Below, one piece after another: positions 24,016 through 32,313 of a DNA stretch of 35,708 nucleotides. The notes under the pieces are model-generated. The model was not told the origin of the DNA and did not search any database. It saw only the letters and a program-made list of their open reading frames with translations. The stretch comes from Thiotrichales bacterium (GTDB taxonomy: Bacteria > Pseudomonadota > Gammaproteobacteria > Beggiatoales > Beggiatoaceae): assembly GCA_016744475.1 (NCBI GenBank), contig JADGEH010000044.1, forward strand, positions 1 through 35,708. Direction: 5' to 3'. The translations under genes were made by a program, and so were the position numbers. How positions within the stretch are numbered: the stretch's first letter is position 1; each line of letters opens with the position of its first letter.

Positions 24016-26343
24016 TTAATTCTCCTTGCAACGATTTAAGGTGGACTTAATGGTTTTCACCAACTCTTCATTGCTGGTTTTTGATTTAGTTAAAGCAGAT
24101 GCTATTTTATCACGCGCTACATCAGCTGTGTCTGCTGAGAACACCACAACAGGAAGGTGCTTTTGCTGGGCTTCTTCCAATAACTCTAAACCTGAGCCAT
24201 CGGGTAGATTCAAATCTAAGATTACCAAATCATAATCAGGGTTTTCCATCTTTATGCGTGCTTGTTTTAAACTCATGGCATAATCAATATCTGCGGTTTC
24301 TTCCAGCAATAATGTCACCAACTGCAAAATATCAGGGTTATCTTCAATGTGTAATACCTTCACTCGCTGACTACCACGTAAAACACCATTCACCGTATTG
24401 AATAGACGCACATTATCTATGGGTTTTTGTAACCAATCCACCACCATCAAAGCATCTCCTTTGAATTGGGTACGGTTTTTTTCAGCTTGTCCTGAAATAA
24501 TAATCACGGGTAAAGTTTCGGTGCTTTTAATCGTGCGCAGTTCACGGAGAAATTCAATGCCATCCGCATCGGGTAACGTTAAATCCAATAACAACAAGCG
24601 GTAATCATTTTCACTCAACAAGGTTTTTGCACTACTGGCAGTAGTGGCAATATCACAAAACAAACCTTCTTGTTCTAGCAAATGGGACAATACAAAAGAG
24701 ACATCCGCATTATCTTCACAAATCAAGACTTGTGCGGGCCCCGCATCATGTGTATTGACATGTAATACTTCATGCCACCGCGGTAAAGTGAAATAAAATT
24801 CCGTGCCGGGTTCATCATCAATACTTTGATAATCAATGTGCCCATCGTGGCGTTCAATAATCGCTTTGACGATACTTAAACCCAATCCTGTACCGCCTTT
24901 TTCACGCGAATCCGAGCTATCAGCTTGCGCAAAACGCTGAAAAATCTGCCCTCGAAAAGCCTCTGGAATCCCCGCCCCATAATCGCGTACCGACACGCGG
25001 TAACGATTATTCTCTTCTTGTACTGAAATATCCACAGTCCCCGTCGGTGATGAATATTTGATAGCGTTAGACATCAGGTTAGTAAACACCTGTAATAAAC
25101 GGTGCGCATCGCCCCAAATCACCGCTTGCGAGAGCGTGCTGTTGAAATGTAACTGCACATTATATTTGTGGGCATAGCCTTCATTGGCTTCCAAGGCTTG
25201 ATGCGACAGACTGAGTAAATCCTGTGCAGAAAATTCAAATTCTAAACATCCCGATTCAATTTTTTCTAAATCTAAAATATCGTTGATTAACAAAGTAAGC
25301 CGTTCGCTATTACGCTGTGCGGTTTCTAACAAACGCACTACTTTAGGTGGCAAACCTTCACGCGCCTTGCCGAGCACTAAATCCAGCGAGCCTCGAATAG
25401 ACGTGAGCGGGGTGCGTAATTCATGACTCACGGTAGAGACAAATTCGCTTTTCATGCGATCTACTTTTTTGCGTTCGCTAATATCTCGCACCACGCCGAC
25501 AAAATAGCGGCGACTGCCTTGCCACATTTCAGACACCGCCAATTCCATCGGAAATTCATGGCCATTTTGATGGCGACCCATGACTTCACGCCCAATGCCT
25601 ATGACTTTAGCCTCACCTGTTTGGCAATAATCATAAAGATAAGCATCATGCTCACGCGCATAATTGTCCGGCATTAATTGTTTAACATTTTTTCCGATTA
25701 ACTGATGTGCCGGGTAGCCAAAGATTTTTTCCGTAGCCGGATTCACGCTCAGTACCTTGCCTTGCTCATCAATAGTGACAATCCCATCCACCACCGTATC
25801 GAGCACCGCTTGCAAGTGCGATTTATGTTCATTAATCGCTTCCATCGCTTGACGCATCGACATTTGTTGCAATTCTTGCTCAACGCAATTGGCCAAATCA
25901 CGTAAGGTCTCAAATTCCACGGGGCTTAATTCACGCGCTTGAGTGTCGATCAGACATAAAGTGCCGACACGAAAACCTTGCACACTGCTCAAAGGTGCAC
26001 CCGCATAAAAACGAATATGGGGCGCCTCTGTGACCAAGGGGTTATCAAAAAAGCGCGGGTCTTCTAAAGCATTCGGCACATATAAAATATCTTCGCTTAA
26101 GATGGCATGTCCGCAAAAAGAAATATTGCGCGGTGTTTCTATCGCAGACAAACCTTGACGTGATTTAAACCACTGGCGTGCAGCATCCACCAAACTCACC
26201 AGCACAATTGGCACTTTAAAATGCCGCTGGGCAATCCGGGTTAAACGATCAAAGCGCTCTTCGCTGCTCGTATCCAGCACATTAAGCTCACATAAAGCGT
26301 GCAGGCGTTGTTTTTCATTTCTGGGAAAAGAGGGGGTTTGCAT
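24016..26343 (-). CDS. Hybrid histidine kinase: GAF - FixL-like PAS - HisKA - HATPase - REC - REC
   Basis: This soluble sensor kinase of 775 residues shows no membrane segment. Order: GAF (about 20-165), PAS (175-292), dimerisation domain with phospho-His307 (FVSTVSHELRTPL), ATPase (about 415-522; N422/N426, DYGAGIP, GGTGLGLS), receiver 1 (538-655, Asp587) and receiver 2 (662-770, Asp710). The PAS domain closely follows FixL: IGKNVKQLMPDNY, REHDAYLYDY and IGIGREVMG. His232 sits where FixL has its proximal heme ligand, and Arg252 lies 20 residues later as in Bradyrhizobium FixL (His200/Arg220). Oxygen or another gas is therefore a plausible signal. It is the first of three overlapping genes, with GAGGA ahead of the ATG. 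Confidence 0.92.
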   Translation of the reverse strand: MQTPSFPRNEKQRLHALCELNVLDTSSEERFDRLTRIAQRHFKVPIVLVSLVDAARQWFKSRQGLSAIETPRNISFCGHAILSEDILYVPNALEDPRFFDNPLVTEAPHIRFYAGAPLSSVQGFRVGTLCLIDTQARELSPVEFETLRDLANCVEQELQQMSMRQAMEAINEHKSHLQAVLDTVVDGIVTIDEQGKVLSVNPATEKIFGYPAHQLIGKNVKQLMPDNYAREHDAYLYDYCQTGEAKVIGIGREVMGRHQNGHEFPMELAVSEMWQGSRRYFVGVVRDISERKKVDRMKSEFVSTVSHELRTPLTSIRGSLDLVLGKAREGLPPKVVRLLETAQRNSERLTLLINDILDLEKIESGCLEFEFSAQDLLSLSHQALEANEGYAHKYNVQLHFNSTLSQAVIWGDAHRLLQVFTNLMSNAIKYSSPTGTVDISVQEENNRYRVSVRDYGAGIPEAFRGQIFQRFAQADSSDSREKGGTGLGLSIVKAIIERHDGHIDYQSIDDEPGTEFYFTLPRWHEVLHVNTHDAGPAQVLICEDNADVSFVLSHLLEQEGLFCDIATTASSAKTLLSENDYRLLLLDLTLPDADGIEFLRELRTIKSTETLPVIIISGQAEKNRTQFKGDALMVVDWLQKPIDNVRLFNTVNGVLRGSQRVKVLHIEDNPDILQLVTLLLEETADIDYAMSLKQARIKMENPDYDLVILDLNLPDGSGLELLEEAQQKHLPVVVFSADTADVARDKIASALTKSKTSNEELVKTIKSTLNRCKEN

Positions 26344-26451
26344 GGCTAATTCCTCGCTGTTGAATGGAGACTATAGCTCAACGGCTCGGTTTTTTGGGTG
26401 AAAGAATGCTGGATGCTAACGTTAGGTAAAGGCTTCTTATTTGAATTGACA

Positions 26452-26521
26452 TATAGCAAAATAACATTAGTTGTTAAGACAGCCAGTCCTTGAAGGACTG
26501 GCTGTCTTGAGTTTGTCTATA
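26452..26521 (-). repeat. Family C hairpin element, copy C3 (70 bp)
   Basis: The termini TATAGCAAAA and GTTTGTCTATA enclose a perfect hairpin at 26476-26508, AAGACAGCCAGTCCTT with its complement. The left portion with AGTTGTT is the inverse of the right portion of C2, so this copy is reversed and lacks the GTAGGCTTGCGAT part. It lies upstream of the hybrid kinase. Confidence 0.75.
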
Positions 26522-26580
26522 AAATCCATTTGAGTTCTATTATGTTAGAGTTCTGAAGTATGGATATTTCAGAAAAAGAT

Positions 26581-26832
26581 CGCGTAGGGCGGATGACGGT
26601 GCGTCTTTTTGCACCCTAGGCGGGTCGGCTTTTGTAAAGCCGATCCGAATGTTTCAAACAACTTCAAATATACCCAAAACGTGACCCGCGAGGCGTTGAC
26701 CTGCAAGTAAAAACCACCTGCTTTCAGCCGTTTTCGTAGGGTTTGCGCCGAGTTTGTCGGCGCGAACGCGGGGAGTGTTATGTTGATGTATCGAGCGCGT
26801 GCGCACCCTACCTGGCTTATCCGCCCTACGCG
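26581..26832. repeat. 252-bp inverted-repeat element
   Basis: The perfect 14-bp ends are CGCGTAGGGCGGAT at 26581-26594 and ATCCGCCCTACGCG at 26819-26832. Inside are a further pair (GGTGCGTC.. with GCGCACCCTA) and a hairpin around GGTCGGCTTTTGTAAAGCCG (26625-26645). No convincing gene lies within; an open frame across 26654-26848 has no supporting features. Confidence 0.6.
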
Positions 26833-26919
26833 AGCTTACGGATTCCAATAAATAACGCTGCTCAACTTACCTTCAATAAGAAAATCCTTTTTATTTTCAT
26901 CTAGTGATATAGAGTAGTA

Positions 26920-27022
26920 TATAGCTAAAGTACATCATTTATAGGCTTGCGATAGAGCCAAAACCAAGGCTGCCAGTCCTTGAAGGACTGGCAGCCTTAA
27001 CAACTGATATATTTTAGCTATA
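26920..27022 (+). repeat. Family C hairpin element, full copy C4 (103 bp)
   Basis: Perfect 10-bp inverted ends, TATAGCTAAA and TTTAGCTATA, define the element. The central hairpin (26966-26998) has arms AAGGCTGCCAGTCCTT and its exact complement. It differs from C2 in one stem base, with the matching change on the other arm. Confidence 0.8.
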
Positions 27023-27085
27023 GTCGGTCTGGAAAAGCTTTTTTTCTTTTGCTTTTTGTTTCGCAAACAACTGAATTAGATTCTT

Positions 27086-27555
27086 TTATATAAGAAACAG
27101 GGCAGCATTTTTTAATTTATTATACTTATTCTTCATCAAAAGGCTTCTTGATTTACTTAGTGCAAATTGTCTTAACTCATTAAAATAATACAAGTAATAA
27201 TTGCCGCTCTTCCAATGAACACAAAGCAGTTTATTTTTTAATTCAACCCAAGCAATTGGAGCAAGATATTTCAAACGGGTTTCATACGTAGCTTTTTTTC
27301 AAAATCATAATATGAGAGATAATCATCTGGGTTCAGGAAGAATAATTTGTTATTTCCATGAATAAAGCTAAAATTTGAATCTCCAGTACCTATCTGTACA
27401 GAATTGGTTATTTTTGATTGAGTATATTCTGATATGAAAATTGGGTCACCTTCATTTCGCACGGTAGATTCTCCGTAATATATAATTTTATCGGCTAAAA
27501 ATTTAACTCGACTTCCTGATGCCAAAGTTTTTTTAGAAGCATTAGACTTGGACAA
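27086..27555 (-). pseudogene. Small hypothetical gene, apparently split by a frameshift
   Basis: Two minus-strand frames abut. The first (27271-27555) reads through SRVKFLADKIIYYGEST, ISEYTQSKITNSVQIG and YLSYYDFEKKLRMKPV to a TGA at 27271. The second (27086-27274) continues as KYLAPIAWVELKNKLLCVHW to a stop at 27086. One base added near 27272 would join them into one protein of about 155 residues. The only start of the first frame is a TTG inside a 14-bp family B remnant, with no ribosome site, so the 5' end is probably also lost. The product is AT-rich and unrecognised. Two separate small genes remain possible. Confidence 0.4.
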
Positions 27556-27558
27556 GTC
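27545..27558. repeat. Minimal family B scar (14 bp)
   Basis: GACTTGGACAAGTC is the two extreme ends of family B joined with nothing between, flanked by TA on both sides (27543-27544 and 27559-27560). It looks like a near-complete internal deletion or an excision scar. Confidence 0.5.
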
Positions 27559-27694
27559 TATTAATTAATGTTACACAAAGGCTCAATTCAGCGTTTTAAA
27601 AAATTTAAACGCTGAAAAACGGGGAAGTATCACTTGTTTCATATTGTATGTGGAAAGTGAGTCATTAACCCTCCTTCCTTCCACCTATTTTCTT

Positions 27695-28873
27695 TTACGA
27701 TGCTTCCACAGGGATAGAAATCCAGTGTTCTAACCAACTGCCTAGGCGTTGTAATTGATCGGCACTGCACAATTGCACGCCTAAATCTTTGGCGCGTTGG
27801 CGATCCCAGGTCGATAAGGGCTGATAGCTGACCAATAAAGGTTGAGTGTGCACATCGCCGAGTAAGCCTTTTAAGGTGTCTAATTTATACAAAGCATCAG
27901 CACCGTGGGTGTCGAATTGTTCCGGATCGGCTTTGGCCTGAAAACGCTTGGTTTTGCATTCGATAATGTACAAATGGTTGTTGCACAAAAAGGCCACGTC
28001 TAATTCGTTTTTCACCGCATGTCCACCACTATCGCGCAAAATTTCTACGCTGCGTCCAATGTCTTGGATTTTAGGAATGCGGGTGCGCAGGCCGTAAATT
28101 AAGCCAAACACATGGCTTTCTAGCCAGCCGCCGTTGGCAAAAAATCGCGCATCTTCGTCGGGGAAATATAAGCGCCCACGGCGGAATTCTAAGATATTTT
28201 CGTTTTCTAACGCACTGAGCAAATGGGTTAAAGCGTCCCAGCGTAATTGTCGGTCGGTGAGTTCTGGCGAGACTAAACTGCCTTCTGCTTGTTGAGCTAA
28301 CCAATTTAAGGCGCTTAAGGGCTTGGCTAAATCCTGGGCTTCGCGGATTAAGGCATCGGTTAAGCGGCGCAATGGGGGTTTTACGCCGGTGCGTGCGCCG
28401 ATGCTGCCGAGTTCTGCACCGTGAGCGCGTAAAAAAGACGGCAATTTGATGCGGTCTGCCACATTAAAGCTGGGCAGTGTGCGGTCGTGCAGCCAGTTCA
28501 CTTCGTCGGTGTGAGGATGGACGAAAAAAATCGGGCAGCCAAATTCACGAAAAATTTCATACGCCGCCATGTTCATGGGGCGAGTGCCGCCACTGGCATT
28601 GAGGGCTAAATCATCGTCTTCGCGGGCTACGAGTAAATCCAATAAACGATCTCGCAGGCTATCGAGTTGCCAGATGTCATTGACGAGCCAGTGGGTGACT
28701 TTGATGCCCGCCGGTTTTAACACCGCTGCTAAACTGTCAGCGCGGTATTGTTGCTCGGCGTTGTGTACCAAGATGACTTCTTCGGGTTGGAAAGCGGGGT
28801 CTAAAGCGGGGGTGACATTCGCTGTAGCGGTGTTGTACAACAAACAGACATGGACTTTCGGTTTCAATGGCAT
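27695..28873 (-). CDS. Card1/Can2-type CARF nuclease (DUF1887)
   Basis: This is an accessory nuclease of type III CRISPR immunity, normally switched on by cyclic oligoadenylate. The 392-residue protein has an N-terminal CARF domain (about 1-145) with the ligand-loop motif NASGGTRPMNMAA at 92-104, a winged-helix-like linker (about 165-240), and a C-terminal PD-(D/E)xK nuclease. The nuclease residues are E252 (GGWLESHV), D292 (NELDVAFLC), E305 and K307 (IIECKTK). This matches Card1/Can2, whose activated form cuts single-stranded DNA and RNA or nicks DNA. No Cas10, Csm/Cmr or CRISPR array is present in the window, so the activator must come from elsewhere. AAGGAG lies 8 bases before ATG 28873. 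Confidence 0.85.
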   Translation of the reverse strand: MPLKPKVHVCLLYNTATANVTPALDPAFQPEEVILVHNAEQQYRADSLAAVLKPAGIKVTHWLVNDIWQLDSLRDRLLDLLVAREDDDLALNASGGTRPMNMAAYEIFREFGCPIFFVHPHTDEVNWLHDRTLPSFNVADRIKLPSFLRAHGAELGSIGARTGVKPPLRRLTDALIREAQDLAKPLSALNWLAQQAEGSLVSPELTDRQLRWDALTHLLSALENENILEFRRGRLYFPDEDARFFANGGWLESHVFGLIYGLRTRIPKIQDIGRSVEILRDSGGHAVKNELDVAFLCNNHLYIIECKTKRFQAKADPEQFDTHGADALYKLDTLKGLLGDVHTQPLLVSYQPLSTWDRQRAKDLGVQLCSADQLQRLGSWLEHWISIPVEAS

Positions 28874-28989
28874 GATTCGCTCCTTAATTTGCGTCAGCTC
28901 AGTTATTATACGCAGGCAATAGTCTGTTGAGTGTATAGTTCTGCTGCTCTACGCCTCATCCCGCCTTTTCTCTCTCTGTTTAGTGAGTA

Positions 28990-29147
28990 GACTGGTCCAG
29001 GCTTAAGACACCGACTGCAAAACAGCGGATATTGGCGGTTTTCCCCGTTCCTTTTCGTTAAATAAAATGACTATTCGCCTCAAACGAACGAAAAAAACTG
29101 CTCAATCCCGCTGCTTTTCGCTACGGCGGCTTAAACCTGGACAAGTC
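28990..29147 (+). mobile_element. Family B miniature element, copy B3 (158 bp)
   Basis: It starts GACTGGTCCAGGCTTAAG and ends CTTAAACCTGGACAAGTC, with TA on both sides (28988-28989 and 29148-29149). The centre CGTTAAATA-aaatga-CTATTCGCCTCAAA is the shared palindromic core. It ends 8 bases before the msbA ATG, so the promoter and leader of msbA must lie in it or upstream of it. Confidence 0.85.
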
Positions 29148-29155
29148 TAGTGTTC

Positions 29156-30904
29156 ATGAATCTATTTAAAAATTCCCTGTATTTACGTTTACTCCGTTAC
29201 GTCAAACCTTACTCAAAAGTTTTTGGTCTGGTTATTTTTGCAATGGTGATCACGGCGATCACGGAACCTGCGATTCCGGCTTTACTCAAGCCCTTGCTGG
29301 ATGGCGGGTTTGTGGAAAAAGACCCAGATATCATCAAAACCATTCCTTTGCTGCTCATTTTCATTGCTTTGATGCGCGGTGTGGCAACTTATGTCAGTCA
29401 AGTGGGTTTAACTTGGGTCGCCAGCCATGTGGTCAAAGACCTTCGTAATGTTTTGTTTCAACGCCTGCTTACTTTGCCTACCACAACTTTTGACAATGTG
29501 TCTTCGGGGGCTTTGTTATCTAAAGTCACTTACGACGTGAATCGCGTGATGTTAGCCACTACGGACGCTTTGCTGATTTTGGTGCGCGATAGCATTGCCG
29601 TGCTGGGTTTGTTGGGCTGGATGTTTTATTTGAATTGGAAGCTGTCCTTGCTGGTTTTTACCATCTTGCCGCTGATTATTGTGATTGTGAAAATCGCCAG
29701 TAAACATTTGCGCCGCGATAATTTATCTATGCAGGAAGCGATGGGCGATATGACGCGCATTCTCGAAGAAGCCATTAGCGGGCATAAATTGGTCAAAATA
29801 TTTAGCGGACAAGACTATGAAGCCCGACGTTTTGATGAAGCCATTGGGCGGGTAAAAACCTTCGAGGTGCGGACGAAAGCGGTATCGCATTTGAGCATTT
29901 TTCTGGTGCAAATGCTGACGGCAGGGGCGTTGGCGGTGATTATTTATATTGCAGCGGTGTTGTCAGAACAAGATCAGATTTCGGTTGGTGGGTTTATTTC
30001 TTTGTTTACCGCGATGGGTATGTTATTTGCGCCGATTAAGCGTTTGACTAAAGTCAATGAGCAAGTGCAACAGGGTTTGGCGGCGGCGCAAAGTGTGTTT
30101 GATTTGATGGATCGCGTGTCTGAAGTGGATGCGGGGCAGCATCAAATCCAGCGTTTATCCGGTGCGGTGGAGATTCAACAACTGCATTTTGGCTATGAAG
30201 GCTGCGAGGAAGCGGTGCTGCACGACATCAATTTGTCGGTGAAACCTGGAGAAAGCATCGCTTTAGTCGGCATGTCAGGCAGCGGCAAAACCACCTTGGC
30301 GAATTTGCTGGCGCGGTTTTATTCATTGCCCGACGGCAGCATCCAGTTTGATGGACTGGATATTAATGCGCTGCCTTTGCGGGATTTGCGCGATAACTTG
30401 GCGTTAGTCAGTCAGGATGTGGTGTTATTTAACGACACGGTGGCGGCTAATATTGCTTACGGCGGCATGGCGAACAGTTCGCGTGAAGCGCTGGAAGCGG
30501 CTGCAAAAGCGGCCTTTGCGTGGGATTTCATTGAAAAAATGCCGCAGGGTTTGGACACCATGATTGGTGAGCGCGGCGTGAAATTGTCCGGCGGTCAACG
30601 CCAACGTCTTGCCATTGCTCGCGCTTTGTTGAAAGATGCGCCGATTTTGATTTTTGATGAAGCCACCTCAGCACTGGATTCTCAAGCTGAAAAGCAAGTA
30701 CAAGCCTCATTGGAAAAGCTGCAAAAAAATCGCACCACCTTTATTATCGCGCATCGCTTATCGACCATTGAAAAAGCCGACCGCATTGTAGTGATGGAAC
30801 ATGGGCATATGGTGGAAATGGGCACGCATCAAGATTTGCTCGCCGCCAACGGGGCGTATGCTAGGCTCTACCAGGCGCAACATGCTTTGCATCAGAGTGT
30901 GTAG
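29156..30904 (+). CDS. msbA: Lipid A exporter MsbA (ABC transporter, permease-ATPase fusion)
   Basis: It flips lipid A-core across the inner membrane. The protein is about 582 residues, the usual length. The N-terminal part (about 20-310) has six membrane segments with LLKPLLDGGF near 45-54, typical of MsbA. The ATPase domain has Walker A GMSGSGKT (about 374-381), a Q-loop (VSQDVVLF), signature LSGGQRQR, Walker B ILIFDEATSALD and the H-loop IIAHRLST. I prefer ATG 29156; GTG 29150 is in frame. No ribosome site is visible because family B copy B3 and its TA end directly before the start. The stop codon overlaps the first bases of the family D element. Confidence 0.93.
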   Translation: MNLFKNSLYLRLLRYVKPYSKVFGLVIFAMVITAITEPAIPALLKPLLDGGFVEKDPDIIKTIPLLLIFIALMRGVATYVSQVGLTWVASHVVKDLRNVLFQRLLTLPTTTFDNVSSGALLSKVTYDVNRVMLATTDALLILVRDSIAVLGLLGWMFYLNWKLSLLVFTILPLIIVIVKIASKHLRRDNLSMQEAMGDMTRILEEAISGHKLVKIFSGQDYEARRFDEAIGRVKTFEVRTKAVSHLSIFLVQMLTAGALAVIIYIAAVLSEQDQISVGGFISLFTAMGMLFAPIKRLTKVNEQVQQGLAAAQSVFDLMDRVSEVDAGQHQIQRLSGAVEIQQLHFGYEGCEEAVLHDINLSVKPGESIALVGMSGSGKTTLANLLARFYSLPDGSIQFDGLDINALPLRDLRDNLALVSQDVVLFNDTVAANIAYGGMANSSREALEAAAKAAFAWDFIEKMPQGLDTMIGERGVKLSGGQRQRLAIARALLKDAPILIFDEATSALDSQAEKQVQASLEKLQKNRTTFIIAHRLSTIEKADRIVVMEHGHMVEMGTHQDLLAANGAYARLYQAQHALHQSV

Positions 30905-31063
30905 AAGCTGTCTGGCTCATAGACATCGTAGCGAGGTTTAGCTGATTTGAGCCAGGTTATTTCAAGATTTGAGGCGAATAGTCCACTATTTAACGAAAAT
31001 CTTGGGATAAGATGGCCAAAGTCAGCTTAACCGTAGTAGATTTATATGAGTCAGACAGCTTCT
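30903..31063 (+). mobile_element. Family D miniature element (161 bp)
   Basis: The 19-bp terminal inverted repeats AGAAGCTGTCTGGCTCATA (30903-30921) and its complement at 31045-31063 differ at one base. The interior is palindromic around GGCGAATAG-tcca-CTATTTAACGAAAA, the same centre as families A and B, although the ends are unrelated. Its first two bases belong to the msbA stop codon. Confidence 0.75.
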
Positions 31064-31128
31064 GATGATTGCAATTAAGCGTCTGAAAACGCATCCTATA
31101 TGACCTTTTTTTGATATTCCTGGACATC

Positions 31129-32313
31129 ATGCATACAGCCACACCTTTGCACACCGCCGTCTCTGATTTGCCGCCTTCCTCACAAGCGGCAGAGCCTAAT
31201 TTATTTGGTTTGGATCAAACAAGGATGCAGGACTTTTTTGCTGCCCACGGTGAAAAACCGTTTCGTGCGACACAACTGCTTAAATGGATTCATCAACAAG
31301 GCGTGACGGATTTTAATGTCATGACCAATATCAGCAAAACCTTGCGCCAACATTTAACCGACATCGCTACTCTGCATCCGCCGCAGGAAATCACCCGACA
31401 AACCAGCCAAGACGGCACGCGCAAGTGGTTATTGCAAGTCGATCAAGGCAATGCGATTGAAACCGTGCTGATTCCTGAAACCGAGCGCAATACGTTGTGC
31501 ATTTCTTCTCAAGTGGGATGTGCGCTGGATTGTCAGTTTTGTTCCACCGCACGACAAGGCTTTAACCGCAATTTAAGCGTGGCAGAAATCATTGGACAAT
31601 TATGGATGGCGGAACATAGCTTGCGCCAAGAGCAGGGGTTTACGGTGCCCAATGCGCAACCTTCTGGGCCTTATCGAATGATTTCTAATGTGGTATTGAT
31701 GGGCATGGGCGAGCCATTGCTGAATTTTGATAATGTTGTCTCAGCCATGAAGATTATGATGAATGATTATGCTTATGGCTTGTCGTGGCGACGCATTACT
31801 TTGAGCACCGCAGGCGTGGTGCCTGCACTTGACCGTTTACGCGAGGAGTGCCGCGTGAATTTAGCGCTGTCTCTGCACGCCCCCGACGATGATTTGCGTG
31901 ATGAGTTGGTGCCTTTGAATAAGAAATATCCTTTGAAAGAGTTAATTCCTGCTTGCCAGCGTTATTTAGGCGATGATACTCGGCGACGAGTGACGATTGA
32001 ATATGTGTTGCTTAAAGGCGTGAATGATTCTCCGCAACAAGCGCGTGCTTTAGTTAAATTGCTGCGCCATTTGCCATCTAAAGTGAATTTGATCCCTTTT
32101 AATCCGTTTCCCCAATCGGGTTATGAACGTTCTACACCAAAAAGCATTGAATTGTTCCGCGATATTTTAATCAAAGCGGATTTAATCACCGTCACTCGCA
32201 AAACCCGTGGAGAAGATATTGATGCGGCCTGCGGGCAATTGGCGGGGAAAGTTCAAGATCGTAGTCGCCGTGAGCGACGTTTTTCTACTTCTACTTCTGG
32301 GGTAAACTCGTGA
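31129..32313 (+). CDS. rlmN: Dual-specificity rRNA/tRNA adenine C2 methyltransferase RlmN
   Basis: This radical SAM enzyme methylates A2503 of 23S rRNA and A37 of some tRNAs. The radical SAM site is CALDCQFC, preceded by LCISSQVG; the second catalytic Cys is in [11 protein letters not shown] near the C-terminus. [16 protein letters not shown] near the N-terminus and [16 protein letters not shown] are family hallmarks. I start at ATG 31129 because the 5' TTG at 31111 lacks support; no strong ribosome site is seen for either. The product is about 394 residues. Its end overlaps pilW by 4 bases (GTGA), and the order rlmN-pilW/pilF-rodZ-ispG is conserved in Gammaproteobacteria. Confidence 0.95.
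   Translation: MHTATPLHTAVSDLPPSSQAAEPNLFGLDQTRMQDFFAAHGEKPFRATQLLKWIHQQGVTDFNVMTNISKTLRQHLTDIATLHPPQEITRQTSQDGTRKWLLQVDQGNAIETVLIPETERNTLCISSQVGCALDCQFCSTARQGFNRNLSVAEIIGQLWMAEHSLRQEQGFTVPNAQPSGPYRMISNVVLMGMGEPLLNFDNVVSAMKIMMNDYAYGLSWRRITLSTAGVVPALDRLREECRVNLALSLHAPDDDLRDELVPLNKKYPLKELIPACQRYLGDDTRRRVTIEYVLLKGVNDSPQQARALVKLLRHLPSKVNLIPFNPFPQSGYERSTPKSIELFRDILIKADLITVTRKTRGEDIDAACGQLAGKVQDRSRRERRFSTSTSGVNS

Noticed and set aside
22837..25905. Several plus-strand frames of 65-100 codons inside the kinase and cyclase genes
   Set aside because: They are antisense shadows of well-supported genes without independent features.
26654..26848. Minus-strand frame of 64 codons rich in Arg and Val
   Set aside because: It lies almost wholly in the 252-bp inverted repeat and reflects its composition.
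15590..27022. Recurring 33-base hairpin that could be mistaken for a CRISPR repeat
   Set aside because: The four copies are kilobases apart with no regular spacers; they are dispersed family C elements.
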